Part shown: piece after piece, positions 1-10,031 of the stretch
Layout of the letters: each line of letters opens with the position of its first letter
Position numbering within the stretch: the stretch's first letter is position 1
Assembly: GCA_025094145.1 (NCBI GenBank)
Contig: JALLLS010000027.1
Coordinates: 248,001 to 312,000, forward strand
Direction: 5' to 3'
DNA: 64,000 nucleotides
DNA from: Spinellus fusiger
Taxonomy: Eukaryota; Mucoromycota; Mucoromycetes; Mucorales; Phycomycetaceae
Translations under genes and position numbers: made by a program
The notes under the pieces: generated by a model
Told to the model about the DNA's origin: nothing
Database searches by the model: none
The model's input: only the letters and a program-made list of their open reading frames with translations

Positions 1-694
1 CCTATGCAATTGTTTGCATATCATTTGAAAAATATGAATGATGCAGGTGTAGACATTTGCCGTAGTACATTTATAATATATATGAATAAACTTGGGGGTT
101 TTTTTTCATGCTCACCATCAAGAAAACCAGGTATGACACTTACTCACAAGCAAAGACGATTGGAATGGTGTTAAAACAAGGTTGATTGGCCAGTGGTGAG
201 GTAGAATAATGTCGTTTGGTCTGATAAATCTCGTTCTAAAGCTGTAGGCAATGCTAAGGAGACTAGAGTAATTAGGAAGAAAGGTGAAAGGTATGAGGAG
301 CGTCATACACAATAAACATACAAGTATGACAAGGGTTCAGTCATGGTGTAGAGCCTCTTGTACTCTTGGAGGGATCAATGGATCAAGACAAGTGCGTCAA
401 TGTACTTGCCAAATACTTTCTTCTCTAATCCCAAAAATTGCAAGAAGACCTCAATGAGACCATCCTCTTCCAAGAAGACGGTGCTCCACTATAATAAAGA
501 ATAATGGCCTTGCTACAAAGTGCTGAGCAATATTTTTGTAATGAGGATGTAGACAATCATCTAAAGAACAACTGTTCCAAATCTTGTGTTATTCTATAAG
601 CTTTTCATTGTGAACATCTTGGACTGATAGATATACTTTTATTTTTTTTTAATAAAAAAATATTTCCCGTCCACTCATTCATTACATGGAACTA
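1..694 (+). mobile_element. Tc1/mariner element, family A copy 1 (deleted, cut by window edge)
   Basis: This is the remnant of a Tc1-type DNA transposon read left to right; its 5' part lies outside the window. The sequence encodes fragments of the transposase linker and first catalytic block, with stops and frameshifts. It then jumps directly from the segment for the second catalytic block to the 3' end. The right end at about 694 is followed by TA and matches the terminal repeat of the other family A copies (here TAGTTCCATGTAATGAATG in the inward direction). It is nearly identical to copy 2 at 15999-17097 in the opposite orientation and shares its internal deletion, so it is a non-autonomous derivative. 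Seen directly: the repeat relationships and the stops. Known: Tc1/mariner elements insert at TA. It cannot encode a working transposase. Confidence 0.85.
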
Positions 695-696
695 TA

Positions 697-1539
697 TTTA
701 TAACAATAAAATAAAGTAGCCTATTTACAGCTATGGTATGATGAATACTTTAGATATGACCATAAATTTAGAATAAAGACAGCTTGTTAGATTGCACTGT
801 GGTTTTATAGTATGATGTTAATAGTCTATAGAAGGCAGTATAAACAATCGCTTGGAGGAATATGCATTTTATTTTGATGGGAGTTGGGGACATAATGATT
901 TCTCGTTTTTAATGCTAGAGTCTACCATTTACTTTCAAGACACAGTCATGAGAGTGTTAGTAGTATATGCTTTCTATTATATCAATAGTCAAGGCTCAGA
1001 ATGAAGTCAGCTACATATCCCACTGCTTATCCGTCAATAGAATAATCCTACATAGATTAGAAGCAGCTATGGTCAATACTATATTATTCAGTTTGATCCA
1101 TCATAAATTAATAACTGTAGGAAATGTTTTATTTCTATTACTAAAGAATTCATGAATTTATAACACAGTTAGGATAAAGCATGAGAAATAAAATGAAAAA
1201 AGCAGAGGGAGGGATTTTTTTTAAAAAGATCTACTATAGGGGATATGTCTGCGGATAAACATCCATGGACTATTATCAATAAGCTATTCTTATGCAATAT
1301 AAATAAAATATTATGAAAAACAGGGTAATGAGGACGTGTAGATCTTATTCTAAAGATATCACAAAATAGCTTCTTTATTTATTGAATGTAGGACATCATT
1401 ATTGAGTGTAAGGAAAAAAATATTGTATATCTATACTAAGATTTTTTTATTAAAAAAAAAAGCTTTATTATCCATGTACATTTATAAAGAGAATATAATG
1501 AATGAATGAAAACAAGGAATATGCAAGGTATATACAAAC
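697..1539. other. Gene-free AT-rich stretch
   Basis: I see no supported gene, RNA or repeat here. The short open frames (for example 967-1155 on the + strand) have no recognisable motif. The right part is the 3' flank of the secreted-protein gene that ends at 1540. Confidence 0.6.
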
Positions 1540-1892
1540 TTAGTGTTTTCTAGGACAATGAGGCATATAGGTATAGGGACAAATCACATTGGGATACAAG
1601 CATGTATCAGGACAGGCACTATCACTGTAAGGTGACAAAGTAAAAATAAGTATAAAGATACTCTATATGCAACACTGCAGACAGGACAGAGTAGCACTTA
1701 CCATGGAAGAGTCTTAGTACCGCAACCCCATGGTGGGTCTGGATGAGGCTCATAGCCCTGGTAATCTATGTTGAAACGCAATGGATTGTCTGGACCATGC
1801 CTTGGTGTCAATGGATGATACAAAGAGGCAGCATTGACAGAAATATGGAAGAGACCCATAGAAATTAGAAAGGATACGATAGATAAATGCAT
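1540..1892 (-). CDS. Small secreted six-cysteine protein (paralog A)
   Basis: The model has two exons, 1702-1892 and 1540-1624, joined over an intron with GTAAGT and CAG ends. It gives 91 residues. The N-terminus is a clear signal peptide (residues 1-21, hydrophobic LSIVSFLISMGLF core, likely cut after VNA). The mature C-terminal half holds six cysteines spaced C-x6-C-x3-C-x3-C-x6-C-x7-C, with the core CPDTCLYPNVICPYTY. The intron splits the second cysteine codon (TG|T), exactly as in paralog B at 3060-3412, which has the same cysteine spacing. I started at the ATG at 1892 because it puts the signal peptide first; upstream in-frame codons would add a charged leader. I do not recognise a named family. 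The Y-P-N-V-x-C and T-Y pattern faintly recalls Kazal inhibitors, but the cysteine spacing does not fit. It is probably extracellular; its function is unknown. Confidence 0.72.
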
Positions 1893-2037
1893 AAGAAGAG
1901 TAGTTTTGTGTCTGAATAAAAGATACAAAATAACAAGTAGTAAATCATCATTTCTTTTATATCTCTTAGGATAGTGTATGAGTAGAGTGTGTGTTTCTTT
2001 CATGGTATTCATATATTGGTTATTTCCTAATGATTTT

Positions 2038-2255
2038 CATACTTTAATTATTGTTTTTGCATATAGTATACAATAAAAGAAAAGCTTTACAGTATCACAG
2101 TTTTTTTTTCAATGACTTTTGATAGATGCTTAGTCCTTGAGCCAAAGATATAATAGATATTACTATGAATAAACACCGATCTTTGGTAAAAACTGTGATA
2201 CTGTAAAGCTTTTCTTTTATTGTATACTATATGCAAAAACAATAATTAAAGTATG
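2038..2255. repeat. Perfect 68-bp inverted repeat with 82-bp spacer
   Basis: Bases 2038-2105 are the exact reverse complement of 2188-2255 by eye (arm begins CATACTTTAATTATTG). The pair could form a long hairpin or cruciform. It lies about 150 bp upstream of the start codon of paralog A. No transposase and no clear target-site duplication were seen. It could be a foldback/MITE-like element or a local inverted duplication. Confidence 0.85.
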
Positions 2256-3059
2256 CAAATCGTTTTGGGGGGAAAAACCAATATTATAGACTATAGACAA
2301 AGGCTTTACATCCACATTCATCTTTCTTGTCTTGGTGCTTGCTGAATGAGTGCCTTATACAAGAAATAGCTATGGTTTAAACTCATCTGCACCAAGAGAG
2401 ATGTGTAATCCGCTAATATAGGTCATTGATAATGAAACTATATTTCATATCAACTTCTTTGTGTGAATGTTATCCAAGTATAGATATGGGTGTATGTTCA
2501 GACAATGATCAATATTTCATACATGATGTTCTTCTATAATCTAATATATTAAAAAAGAAACACATACACACAAATTTAACTATGAATAGATTAAGAGTCC
2601 TTGTGATGTGTTAAGGTATTCAATTTTGTACTTTACTGATATTCTTTATTCAATTGTTCAGAAATCCAACTCTACTAATGTACCAATAAACAAATAAAAC
2701 ACATTAATGAGATTACCATAAGTAATTGTTACAGTATATACATTTAGAAAAGCTAATATATCTTTGTGGATAAAAGTGTTGATGTATGTATTTCATTTAT
2801 ACTACATCCATTATGTTTGACTGACAAAGATAGAATAAATTATGTCAGTTCATACAAGCATATACACTCAAGAATAAAATAAAAGTATCAATGATAATGA
2901 TAATGATAATGATTTATTTTATTTTATTAATAATAAATGTTTTACAGTTCTTAAATAAAAGAGAATAGTACAATGTCTATGTTATCCAGTACAAGTTTTT
3001 TTATCACAAAGAAACTCTATACAAAGTATGCCTATCCATGACTGTAGACTTTCTTTTTC

Positions 3060-3412
3060 CTATCTTTGATAGAAACTCTTAGGACAGATGGGTGCGTAAG
3101 TATATGGACAAGGGACATTTGGATAATAGCATGCATCTGGACATCGTGCTTGACTAAATGAATAAAATAAAATAACATGGATAAATAAAACAAATAAAAC
3201 AAATAATTGATGATGATTATTATTTATCTACTGTATTACCAAGGAATTTTCAGAGTAGAACATCCTCCTGGTGGTTCTACTACAGGCACAAGGAAACTCT
3301 TGTTGATCATATCACCTGGATCTGTGCGTCGATGATGAAATGTAGGATGAGCAGATACCATACTAAAAGAACCAAAAGAACCAAGGAGAATCAACATACT
3401 AATTAAACGCAT
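3060..3412 (-). CDS. Small secreted six-cysteine protein (paralog B)
   Basis: The model has two exons, 3240-3412 and 3060-3153, with an 86-bp intron (GTAATA to TTTAG). It encodes 88 residues. A signal peptide (residues 1-21, MLILLGSFGSFSMVSA at its core) is followed by a short basic stretch. Six cysteines follow with the same C-x6-C-x3-C-x3-C-x6-C-x7-C spacing as paralog A; the core is CPDACYYPNVPCPYTY. The intron interrupts the second cysteine codon at the same base as in A, so the two genes come from one duplication. A TATAAATA sequence lies about 50 bp upstream of the ATG. The family is not recognised; the protein is likely secreted. Both genes are in the same direction about 1.2 kb apart. 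Confidence 0.75.
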
Positions 3413-3460
3413 AAGACACCAAGTTTTTTTTTCTAATATGAAAGCAAGACAAGTAGCGCT

Positions 3461-3468
3461 TATTTATA
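3461..3468 (-). promoter_or_regulatory. Possible TATA box of paralog B
   Basis: TATAAATA on the minus strand, about 50 bp upstream of the start codon at 3412. Assigned by sequence and position only; in AT-rich DNA such a match can occur by chance. Confidence 0.35.
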
Positions 3469-3701
3469 TTCCTTTGGATCAAAAAAATTATGTTTCTTTA
3501 TTAACTTTCTTTCGGCGCATTGTTGGTGTGATTAAAAGAGAAGGGAAGGGAACATTGATAGAGATGAATAAATGGTGGGGTGTAGTAGTGACAAGACATC
3601 GCAATGTGTGAGAGAGAATGTAAAAATGAATGGAGCAAGACAATATAATAACTCCCTCTATATGACCCAACCATCAATAGAAGATGACTAGTATAAAGGG
3701 C

Positions 3702-5521
3702 TTATTTTCTAATGGTTCTTGGGGAATCACGCTGGTTGCTATAATAATAGTTATCAATTTCAGTTTGAATGTCTTTGATCTTTTCACTTTGAGACTCCAA
3801 TTCTTTGTGAAGACGATCTCTTTCACTCAACAACTGCTGTTCCCATGCACGGAATCTTGCTTCTTCTCCTTTGACTTGCTCAGTGAATTTTTTGCGCAAG
3901 ATTTCTTCTTCTTCCTTGAATTTGGCATTCTCTGAAGGTTGAGAGCTAAAATAATAATAGTGGAATGAGTCGTAGGTCTACTTTGCATCTATGGCCAGGC
4001 CCTGCTTACCGAGGACTTCCGAATTTTCTGGTCTCCATCTGAGCCTGGCGGTAGTTTTCATAGTGGTTCTCTTCGGTAGTGGTAATAAGGTCCAACATAT
4101 GCGTACGGATCAACAGACTTCGTAGTTTTCTAAAATCACAATGATCATCGTTTTCTACTTCAGCTACACCCCATGAATATTCACGGCCCTTGACCTTGCG
4201 TCCATCGGCTGTCATCACATCCTGTGTAGATCCAATGACAGCAAAGGGGGAGGCGGTCATGATGTTGACATTGCGCTTGGTAGTGCTTTCATCGTCACTC
4301 TCAATAGGACAGGAATACAATTGAATGTTCTGGGCAGTGACTACATCTCGAATCTAATTCAGCAGGGAGAGAAGAAAGGAGGGGGAGTTAGAAAGCAAGG
4401 TCACATAAATCCACCAAGGAGAACTTGATGAATTGCTAAAAAGGCTGTTCATAGAATACAAGAAAGATATAAAGGACAGAAGAAATATACATCATAATTC
4501 ATAATTCATAATTCATAATTCATAATTCATAAATCATAAATCATAAAAAGGAAGATCGAAAAGAAGGCCTTTGTTCATTGTATGTCTATTTCTATCTCTT
4601 CTTCTTCCAATGCCCGTTTCATAAATAAAGATAGAGAGAGAAACATGGGCAGAAATAAGGGGAAAAAGAGAACAAGGGGAGCGATCAACCAAAACAAACA
4701 AAGGAGAAAGAAAAAGAAGGGAGTAGGAGGAGTAGGAGGAGGAGAGGGGCAATCTTGTGCAATAGAAGGAGACCCTACTTACATTTTGCTTGAACTTCGC
4801 TAAGCAGGAAGGTGTCAATGTATCTGCCTTGGCAATCACAGGAATTAGATTCACACGAGAGCCTAGCTTCTTCATGACTTCAATGTCCAGTGGTGTAAGG
4901 GTGTGTCCTGTAGGTTTAATAAAGTAAAGACATGCATGGACACGCATGTCGACGGCTCCTTTACGACAAGGCTGTTGCTCCTGGCGCATGTATTTCTCAT
5001 GCTGATCATCAATAAAGTCGATAATAGGAATCCAGCTATGGCGGTTATTTACATAATCACCAAATCCAGGTGTGTCAATCACTGTCAATTTGACTTTGAA
5101 CATCTTCTCCTCAAGTTCTGTGCTGTAGGGTAAGCCATCACTCACTGTCTCTGCTGTTTGAGTTACCTGCTCGAGTGATTTGGATCTGAGATGTCTTGGG
5201 AGGAGGTTGTCGAAGGCGACGTTTGCTCAGATTCTTGGGTTCCTTGATGGTGGAGGTAAAGAGGGTGTTCACAAAGGTAGTTTTGCCTACACCCGATTCA
5301 CCTGAGCAGCAGCAATGACAATAACAGCAATGACGCGTGAGTGGATAAGAAGAGAGTCAAGGGAAGTACCTACCACACACCATGAGAGTGAAATTAGCAC
5401 CATTCTTGGCTACGATCTTATGGCGCTGGTTGGGTAGGTTGGCAATGCCTGTGCCAGTGGAGGTAATAGGCACAGGTGGTGGAGGAGGAGCAATTTCACT
5501 GGGTGAGCTAAGGTGCATCAT
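3702..5521 (-). CDS. CDC12: Septin, Cdc12/AspC type
   Basis: Septins are GTP-binding proteins that polymerise into cortical filaments and rings at septa and growth sites. The model has five exons (5374-5521, 5167-5301, 4783-5117, 4010-4353, 3702-3945) and gives 401 residues. Visible motifs: N-terminal PNQRHKIVAKNG just before the G1 P-loop GESGVGKTT, the G3 box DTPGFGD, the G4 box AKAD, the septin-unique region EYSWGVAEVEND-HCDFRKLR, and a C-terminal charged coiled coil of about 80 residues. The segment before the P-loop and ELEEKMFKVKLTVIDTPGFGD resemble the Cdc12 (AspC) class more than Cdc3, Cdc10 or Cdc11; the class is my inference from memory of the families. The second intron (5118-5166) is a normal short one. 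The third (4354-4782) is unusually long and holds a tandem ATAATTC repeat. The gene is upstream-to-downstream tandem with the PKA regulatory subunit gene, 485 bp away. Confidence 0.92.
4494..4550. repeat. Tandem 7-bp repeat in a septin intron
   Basis: About seven copies of ATAATTC, the last ones changed to ATAAATC, lie inside the long third intron of the septin gene. Confidence 0.85.
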
Positions 5522-6006
5522 GATGGAAAGGAAGAGGTAAAGACAATAGAGAGCACGGAGCGTCTTTATATAAATAACACCCTCTTCGTGATTCCTCCTT
5601 ACTTCATCTCCCCTATCTTGTTGAGATGTTTCCTTGCCCTTTTAAATAGGGGGTGAAGACATAACATAGAGAGTGAACAGTGCATGCGTGGATACTGAGA
5701 TGGGTCAATAAGTCAATAGATCAATGGATAGCTAACTAGCCAAATGGCCACAACTGCCTACAACCCCACTGGATCCATGTAACTTGTACACTCTTTAGAG
5801 ATAGAATGGAATGCTGTACTCTTTATGCCTACTGCAACCACCAACTCATATTCATCTCATATTCATCTCATATTCATCTCTCTTATAAGATCCCCACATA
5901 CTAAAATAAACAAGTCCTCTTCACTTCATAGGCTGTCTAGATATATATATATTTATATAAATAAATAAAAGAAAAAAAGGGGAACTGCGAAAGGAGAATG
6001 AGAAAC
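5522..6006. promoter_or_regulatory. Intergenic region: septin promoter and PKA-R 3' flank
   Basis: No gene is seen. It contains a short tandem TCATATTCATC repeat near 5848-5880 and an AT run near 5940-5970. It must hold the septin promoter, but no specific site can be named. Confidence 0.5.
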
Positions 6007-6203
6007 TTATTCTGCCTGATTGATAATTGCATGGTAATTCTCTGAATTGCGTTTAAGAATATCGTGCACTGGTCCCAAGAGACGCGTAAAGGCCTTTTTC
6101 CCGAGAGTAGCGCATTTCAAACGACCCTGCGCCACTACTGAAGCAGCACGGGGACTATCGTTCAAAAGTGCCAGTTCTATCATTCCACCCACACCCACAC
6201 ACC

Positions 6204-6237
<34 letters not shown>

Positions 6238-7427
6238 AAGGAATAAAAAAAATAAGAATAGATATACACACAACACATAAGAACACTGTGCTTATACCAC
6301 ACAGTTACCCCCCTACCCTGCCTTACCTCCAAAGTAGGATCCTCTGCCAAACAGATTCACTTGGCGTGTAATATGCTGCTCATCTGTCTTGTAAAATGCA
6401 GCCTCACCCGACTCAATGATATAGAATTGGTCGCCCACATCACCCTGCTTCATGACCTGTTCTCCATCTTCAAAATAAACAGACTCGAGGGCATCTGCTA
6501 TCTTGTGTCGTTCATACAGTTCTAGTGATTTCAACAGATGCACCTCTTCTAAAAAGGACTCATACATGCGACGCTTTCGAGACGTGTTCTCCATAAGAAT
6601 TGTGCGAAAGGTAACCCGGTCAAGAGCCCACAGCACCACATCAGAAGTAGTAACAATCGTCGCTGCTCGTGGTGCATTGTACATCAGAGCCAGTTCACCA
6701 AAACTACCTCCTGCTTCATAGCTTGTCACCTTGACCTGCTCTCCGTCCTTGGCAATAAAGCAGTCCAATGTACCCTCTTCCACGACATAGAAGAAGTCTC
6801 CTACTGCTCCCTGCTCAATCACCCGCTCATTGGCCGCTATGCGTTTCTCTGCCATAGCATCGACCACATCCTGGTACTGTTCTTCATCAAGACTACGAAA
6901 CAGAAAGTTGTTGCCAACACTCTCGCGGATACGAGTGCCTTGGAGTTCACTCTTGGGGATGACTCGCTTTACAAAGTCGCGTCCGTGTGTGGGTGCCATG
7001 GATTCTGCACTGACAGACGTGCGACGTCCTCTGCTATAAGAAGGAGGTGGCATCATGGAAAGAGGATCGCCCGAGAATTCATCTCGCTCTTCCTCGTTGG
7101 AATCGGCAATACTCTCAAACTCGTCCTTGTCGTCACTGGTGGAGAGGTGATCATCATCATCGTTATGAGCAGGTCCCGACAGAGGATGGAAGTCATGGCC
7201 TAAGTCACCACAAGAAGAGTGAGTAAGTTCTCTTGTTCTAGGTTACCTCCTAGTTGGTAGTTCGTGCGTTGGCGGTGGGCGGCTCTTTGTTCTTGTAGTT
7301 TTCGATGGAAGAAGTTGGCACAGTATTGTAATACGTCTTCAGGCTGGTCACGACAATATTCAGCGTGGAGGTCTGTCAGTAGCTGAGTGTAGTCATCAGG
7401 CTGGTTAAAAGAGAAGCTGGAGTTCAT
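6007..7427 (-). CDS. pkaR: cAMP-dependent protein kinase regulatory subunit
   Basis: This is the subunit that holds protein kinase A inactive until cAMP binds; in fungi it controls growth form, germination and metabolism. Three exons (7247-7427, 6327-7199, 6007-6176) give 407 residues. Order of parts: an N-terminal RIIa-like dimerisation/docking segment (residues about 8-50), an acidic linker, the inhibitor site RRTSV, which is phosphorylatable as in type II subunits, and two cyclic-nucleotide-binding domains. Both cAMP phosphate-binding cassettes are visible: [14 protein letters not shown] and, spliced across the last intron, [14 protein letters not shown]. The last intron (6177-6326) contains a CA/GA microsatellite. 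The start at 7427 was chosen because it begins directly before the docking segment; the longer open frame is 5' UTR-like. Length matches fungal R subunits of about 400 residues. Confidence 0.96.
6190..6238. repeat. CA/GA microsatellite in the last pkaR intron
   Basis: A run of CCACAC/CACA units followed by about nine GA units fills the middle of the intron 6177-6326. Confidence 0.9.
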
Positions 7428-7811
7428 TTGGAAGTAGAAAGAAAAAGAAACAAGAAGCAAGAAAAAGAATCAAACCAATCACACTTGAAAAAACAAAAAC
7501 ACAGGTAACGTGAGATAAAAAAAAAAGATAAAAAAAGAGGGCTATTTACACCTTACACACACAACTATACACACATAACTATACACATAAGAAAGAGGGA
7601 GAAGAAGAGACAAAGAATGCCTTGTTCTTTATAAGTCCATGAGAGTCCTGGAGGGTTGTGACTCTCTCTTTCTATCTATTTTGCCTGTAGAAGAAAGAGA
7701 GAGAGAAAAAAAAGACATCTACAGCCTTGTCCTGTTGCTATCAAACGGCACAGGCCATCATTCTACAGTGGGGATTTTCTTTCTTTTTTCTTTTTTGACT
7801 AGTGACTCGAA
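7428..7811. promoter_or_regulatory. 5' flank of pkaR
   Basis: No gene is seen. It contains purine- and pyrimidine-rich tracts and repeated ACACATAACTATACACA near 7558-7590. It should hold the pkaR promoter. Confidence 0.45.
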
Positions 7812-7813
7812 TA

Positions 7814-8609
7814 CACACCAGGAGATCTTTAGGATATAAAAGGGAATAGTCGAACTACAATTGTTTAAAAATGACACATCGATTTGAGACGGAGCAAAAA
7901 TAAATTATGTATTCATGTTAGTTTTTAAATAAAGATTATTATGTAGATTTACCTGTAAATATCTGAATCCCAAAGGAAACCACCTTTGATGTGGTGATAT
8001 ATAATATGAATGCATCAAAGAGTATCTATGCTTCTCGACAGAATGGAGCTGTTCGGTGGTGACCATTCAAAGCCTCTTGTGCAATTGTATAGATATTCTT
8101 TGATGTATTCACATCCTTGTTCCAAACAATTCTACAACTTTGGCAAGCGTGGATACTATTGAAATTTACTAATACCTCAGTGAGGTTATTTGCATTATAA
8201 GTGTGGCAGATCTTGAGAACAAAACCAAATTTCACAAGTCACTTGCTTAATCAGAACTACCAAAGTAATGCAGACTACAACAACATTCTAGAAAGAAAAG
8301 AATTCCTTAAAGAACAGTTGCCTAGTTACCCGTTGTGATCGAATCGTGTGTTGTGTTCCTGTTCATGTACCCTCTTTGATTTCCCTAGACTAGCCTTTGT
8401 AATAATACTCTATTTCTTAGTCCCTGCTAGAGACCCAATATCTATACATTCATCTCTCTAGTGGTCTTGTTGATAACCACAGTGCTCTTTATTACAGATA
8501 TCCGCAAACCTTTGATTTTTAAACACAGAGCCATAAAAAGGAACTTTTTATTGGGACGTAAAAGGAAGGAGATATCACCGCTTAAAGGCCAGAAACATCT
8601 CCTAGTGTG
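7814..8609 (-). mobile_element. Fanzor-bearing inverted-repeat element, copy 1 (internally deleted)
   Basis: The element is bounded by an imperfect inverted repeat, CACACCAGGAGAT at the left and its complement (one mismatch) at the right, each next to TA. It is colinear with copy 2 at 19345-20690 but lacks about 0.55 kb of the interior. The minus strand encodes only the end of a Fanzor/TnpB-like protein (8026-8235). The TA on both sides suggests insertion at TA, as for Tc1/mariner-type transposons; that is inference. It lies between pkaR and a methyltransferase gene. No transposase is present, so it must have been moved by another element's enzyme, or it is a dead relic. Confidence 0.7.
8026..8235 (-). 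pseudogene. Fanzor/TnpB C-terminal fragment
   Basis: The open frame ends with a zinc-ribbon half CQSC followed after four residues by NKDVNTSKNI. In TnpB and Fanzor nucleases the last zinc-ribbon pair is followed by a D-x-N-x-(A/S)-x-N-I segment whose aspartate is the third RuvC catalytic residue. Here the ribbon glycine is replaced (CQSCR instead of CxxCG). Upstream Fanzor parts, including the other RuvC residues, are absent. The paralogous fragment in copy 2 reads CQGCGIVWNRDMNVSKNI. The fragment cannot be an active nuclease. Confidence 0.65.
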
Positions 8610-8776
8610 TAGACTAGACTTCATCGACATCACATCACCCACTCACCCTTCTACCCAGTGTGATTGGCTAACAAGGTAGCACCAACAAAGCAACACAGAA
8701 AACACGTGTTCTAAGCATGAAAAGTGTGTCATGACAACCGACCCTGCTCAGTGCCATTGTGTAACATCAATGCAGT

Positions 8777-9683
8777 TCATTCCAAGCCAATAGAACAGAA
8801 CAAAAGAGTAGTAAATGTATCATCCGCAGTCACTAATGGCTGGACACGCTTCGTAGCTACAAACACAAACACATCCTCCTCCTCTCCCAGCAGCCCACCA
8901 ACCTCCCCCTCCTCCGTCACGTGTCGTACAGGCGCATAGTCAAAGTATCGTCCGAAATAGTCCTGCCAAAACCCCGTTTCCTTTTCGAGCGAACGGCACT
9001 TGTACCCTATCACCACACGTGTTGTAGGACTGCACACATCACAGAGGGTGTGGAGGAGAGGCGCAAACAGTTCTGGGAAATAAACACAGTCACTCACCAC
9101 CACAAGATCATAGGGGCCGTCGTGGAGGAGCCGAGTGGCATCGTGACTGTTTCCCCAGTGGAGTGGGCTGCAGTGAACAATGGCCTGGGTGGTGCAAGTG
9201 GCCTGGTTGGACTGTAGCAGGGGCATGACAGGAGCAAGGTCCGTCAAGTCCAATGTACAGGGTGCACGGAGAGACTGGGCCATGGAGAGACCGACGTAGC
9301 CTGTGCCTGCACCTAATTCAAGTATTCTGTAGGGCGTTGTGGGAGGAGAAAGAGAGCTGTTGTGGTAGTAGGCAGCAGGAATGGGTGCTGGAGGAGACAG
9401 GGCGGGTGCCAAGGGGGAGAAGTAGGCCTGTAGAATATAAGCACTGGTCTTTTGGCGTAAGATGTCTTGTTCTTTTTGCCATGTAAGCTGTGGAAGTAGT
9501 GTGTTCTCACCTGTGCCATATCTTTCCTGCTAGTCCAAATTGGTCAATGTCCTGGTGTAGGGATAGGCTAGTGAGGCCGTGGGACAGTAGGCCAAGGGTG
9601 GTGGGGAATCCTTGGGATGCCTCGATATCGAGGTCTGCAGGGAGATTGGCAGTAATAAAGACAGTCTCTTTTGTCAATGTCAT
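8777..9683 (-). CDS. METTL21-type lysine methyltransferase (Methyltransf_16)
   Basis: Two exons (9511-9683 and 8777-9443) around a 67-bp intron give 279 residues. The N-terminal FGLAGKIWHSAYIL (completed only after splicing) is the typical entry motif of this family. It is followed by the SAM-binding motif I, ILELGAGTGYVGL, an acidic motif LDLTDLAP, and the post-motif II signature VVVSDCVYFPELF. Family members methylate lysines in proteins such as elongation factors, Hsp70 or VCP; the substrate here cannot be told. The ATG at 9683 is the only one that keeps the N-terminal part. The gene is divergent from ABP1, with 348 bp between start codons. Confidence 0.85.
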
Positions 9684-10031
9684 TCAGTGACAAGGCCTTT
9701 TTTCTTTTTTTTTTCTTTTTTTTCTTCTTTTTGCTAAGGAGAGGGGGTTCTCTTGAGAACAGTAAAAAAGAAAAAGAAAAAACACAGGTTAGATATAAAT
9801 ATATAAATATATAAATATAAATATAAATATAAATATAAATGTAAATGTAAATGTAAATATAAATATACACACTCTTCTTTATCTATAGGGCAGAAGAGAA
9901 GAGCTATCTTATATCTTATATCTTGTAAAGAAGAAAGAAGAAGAAAGAAGAAATCCTCTGGCGCTTGTTCTCTCGGCTCTAATGTTGGCCGTGCTTTCCA
10001 CTGTAGTAACTCCGCTTTCCTTGACCTTCTT
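9684..10031. promoter_or_regulatory. Shared promoter region of methyltransferase and ABP1
   Basis: The divergent intergenic region contains a poly-T tract (about 9695-9732) and an ATAAAT/GTAAAT hexamer-like array (about 9796-9866), then GAAGAAA repeats near 9925-9950. No specific factor site can be assigned. Confidence 0.55.

Noticed and set aside
9444..9510. A 23-nt intron instead of the 67-nt one in the methyltransferase gene
   Set aside because: 23 nt is too short for a fungal intron and leaves the wrong frame; the 67-nt choice restores FGLAGKIWHSAY.
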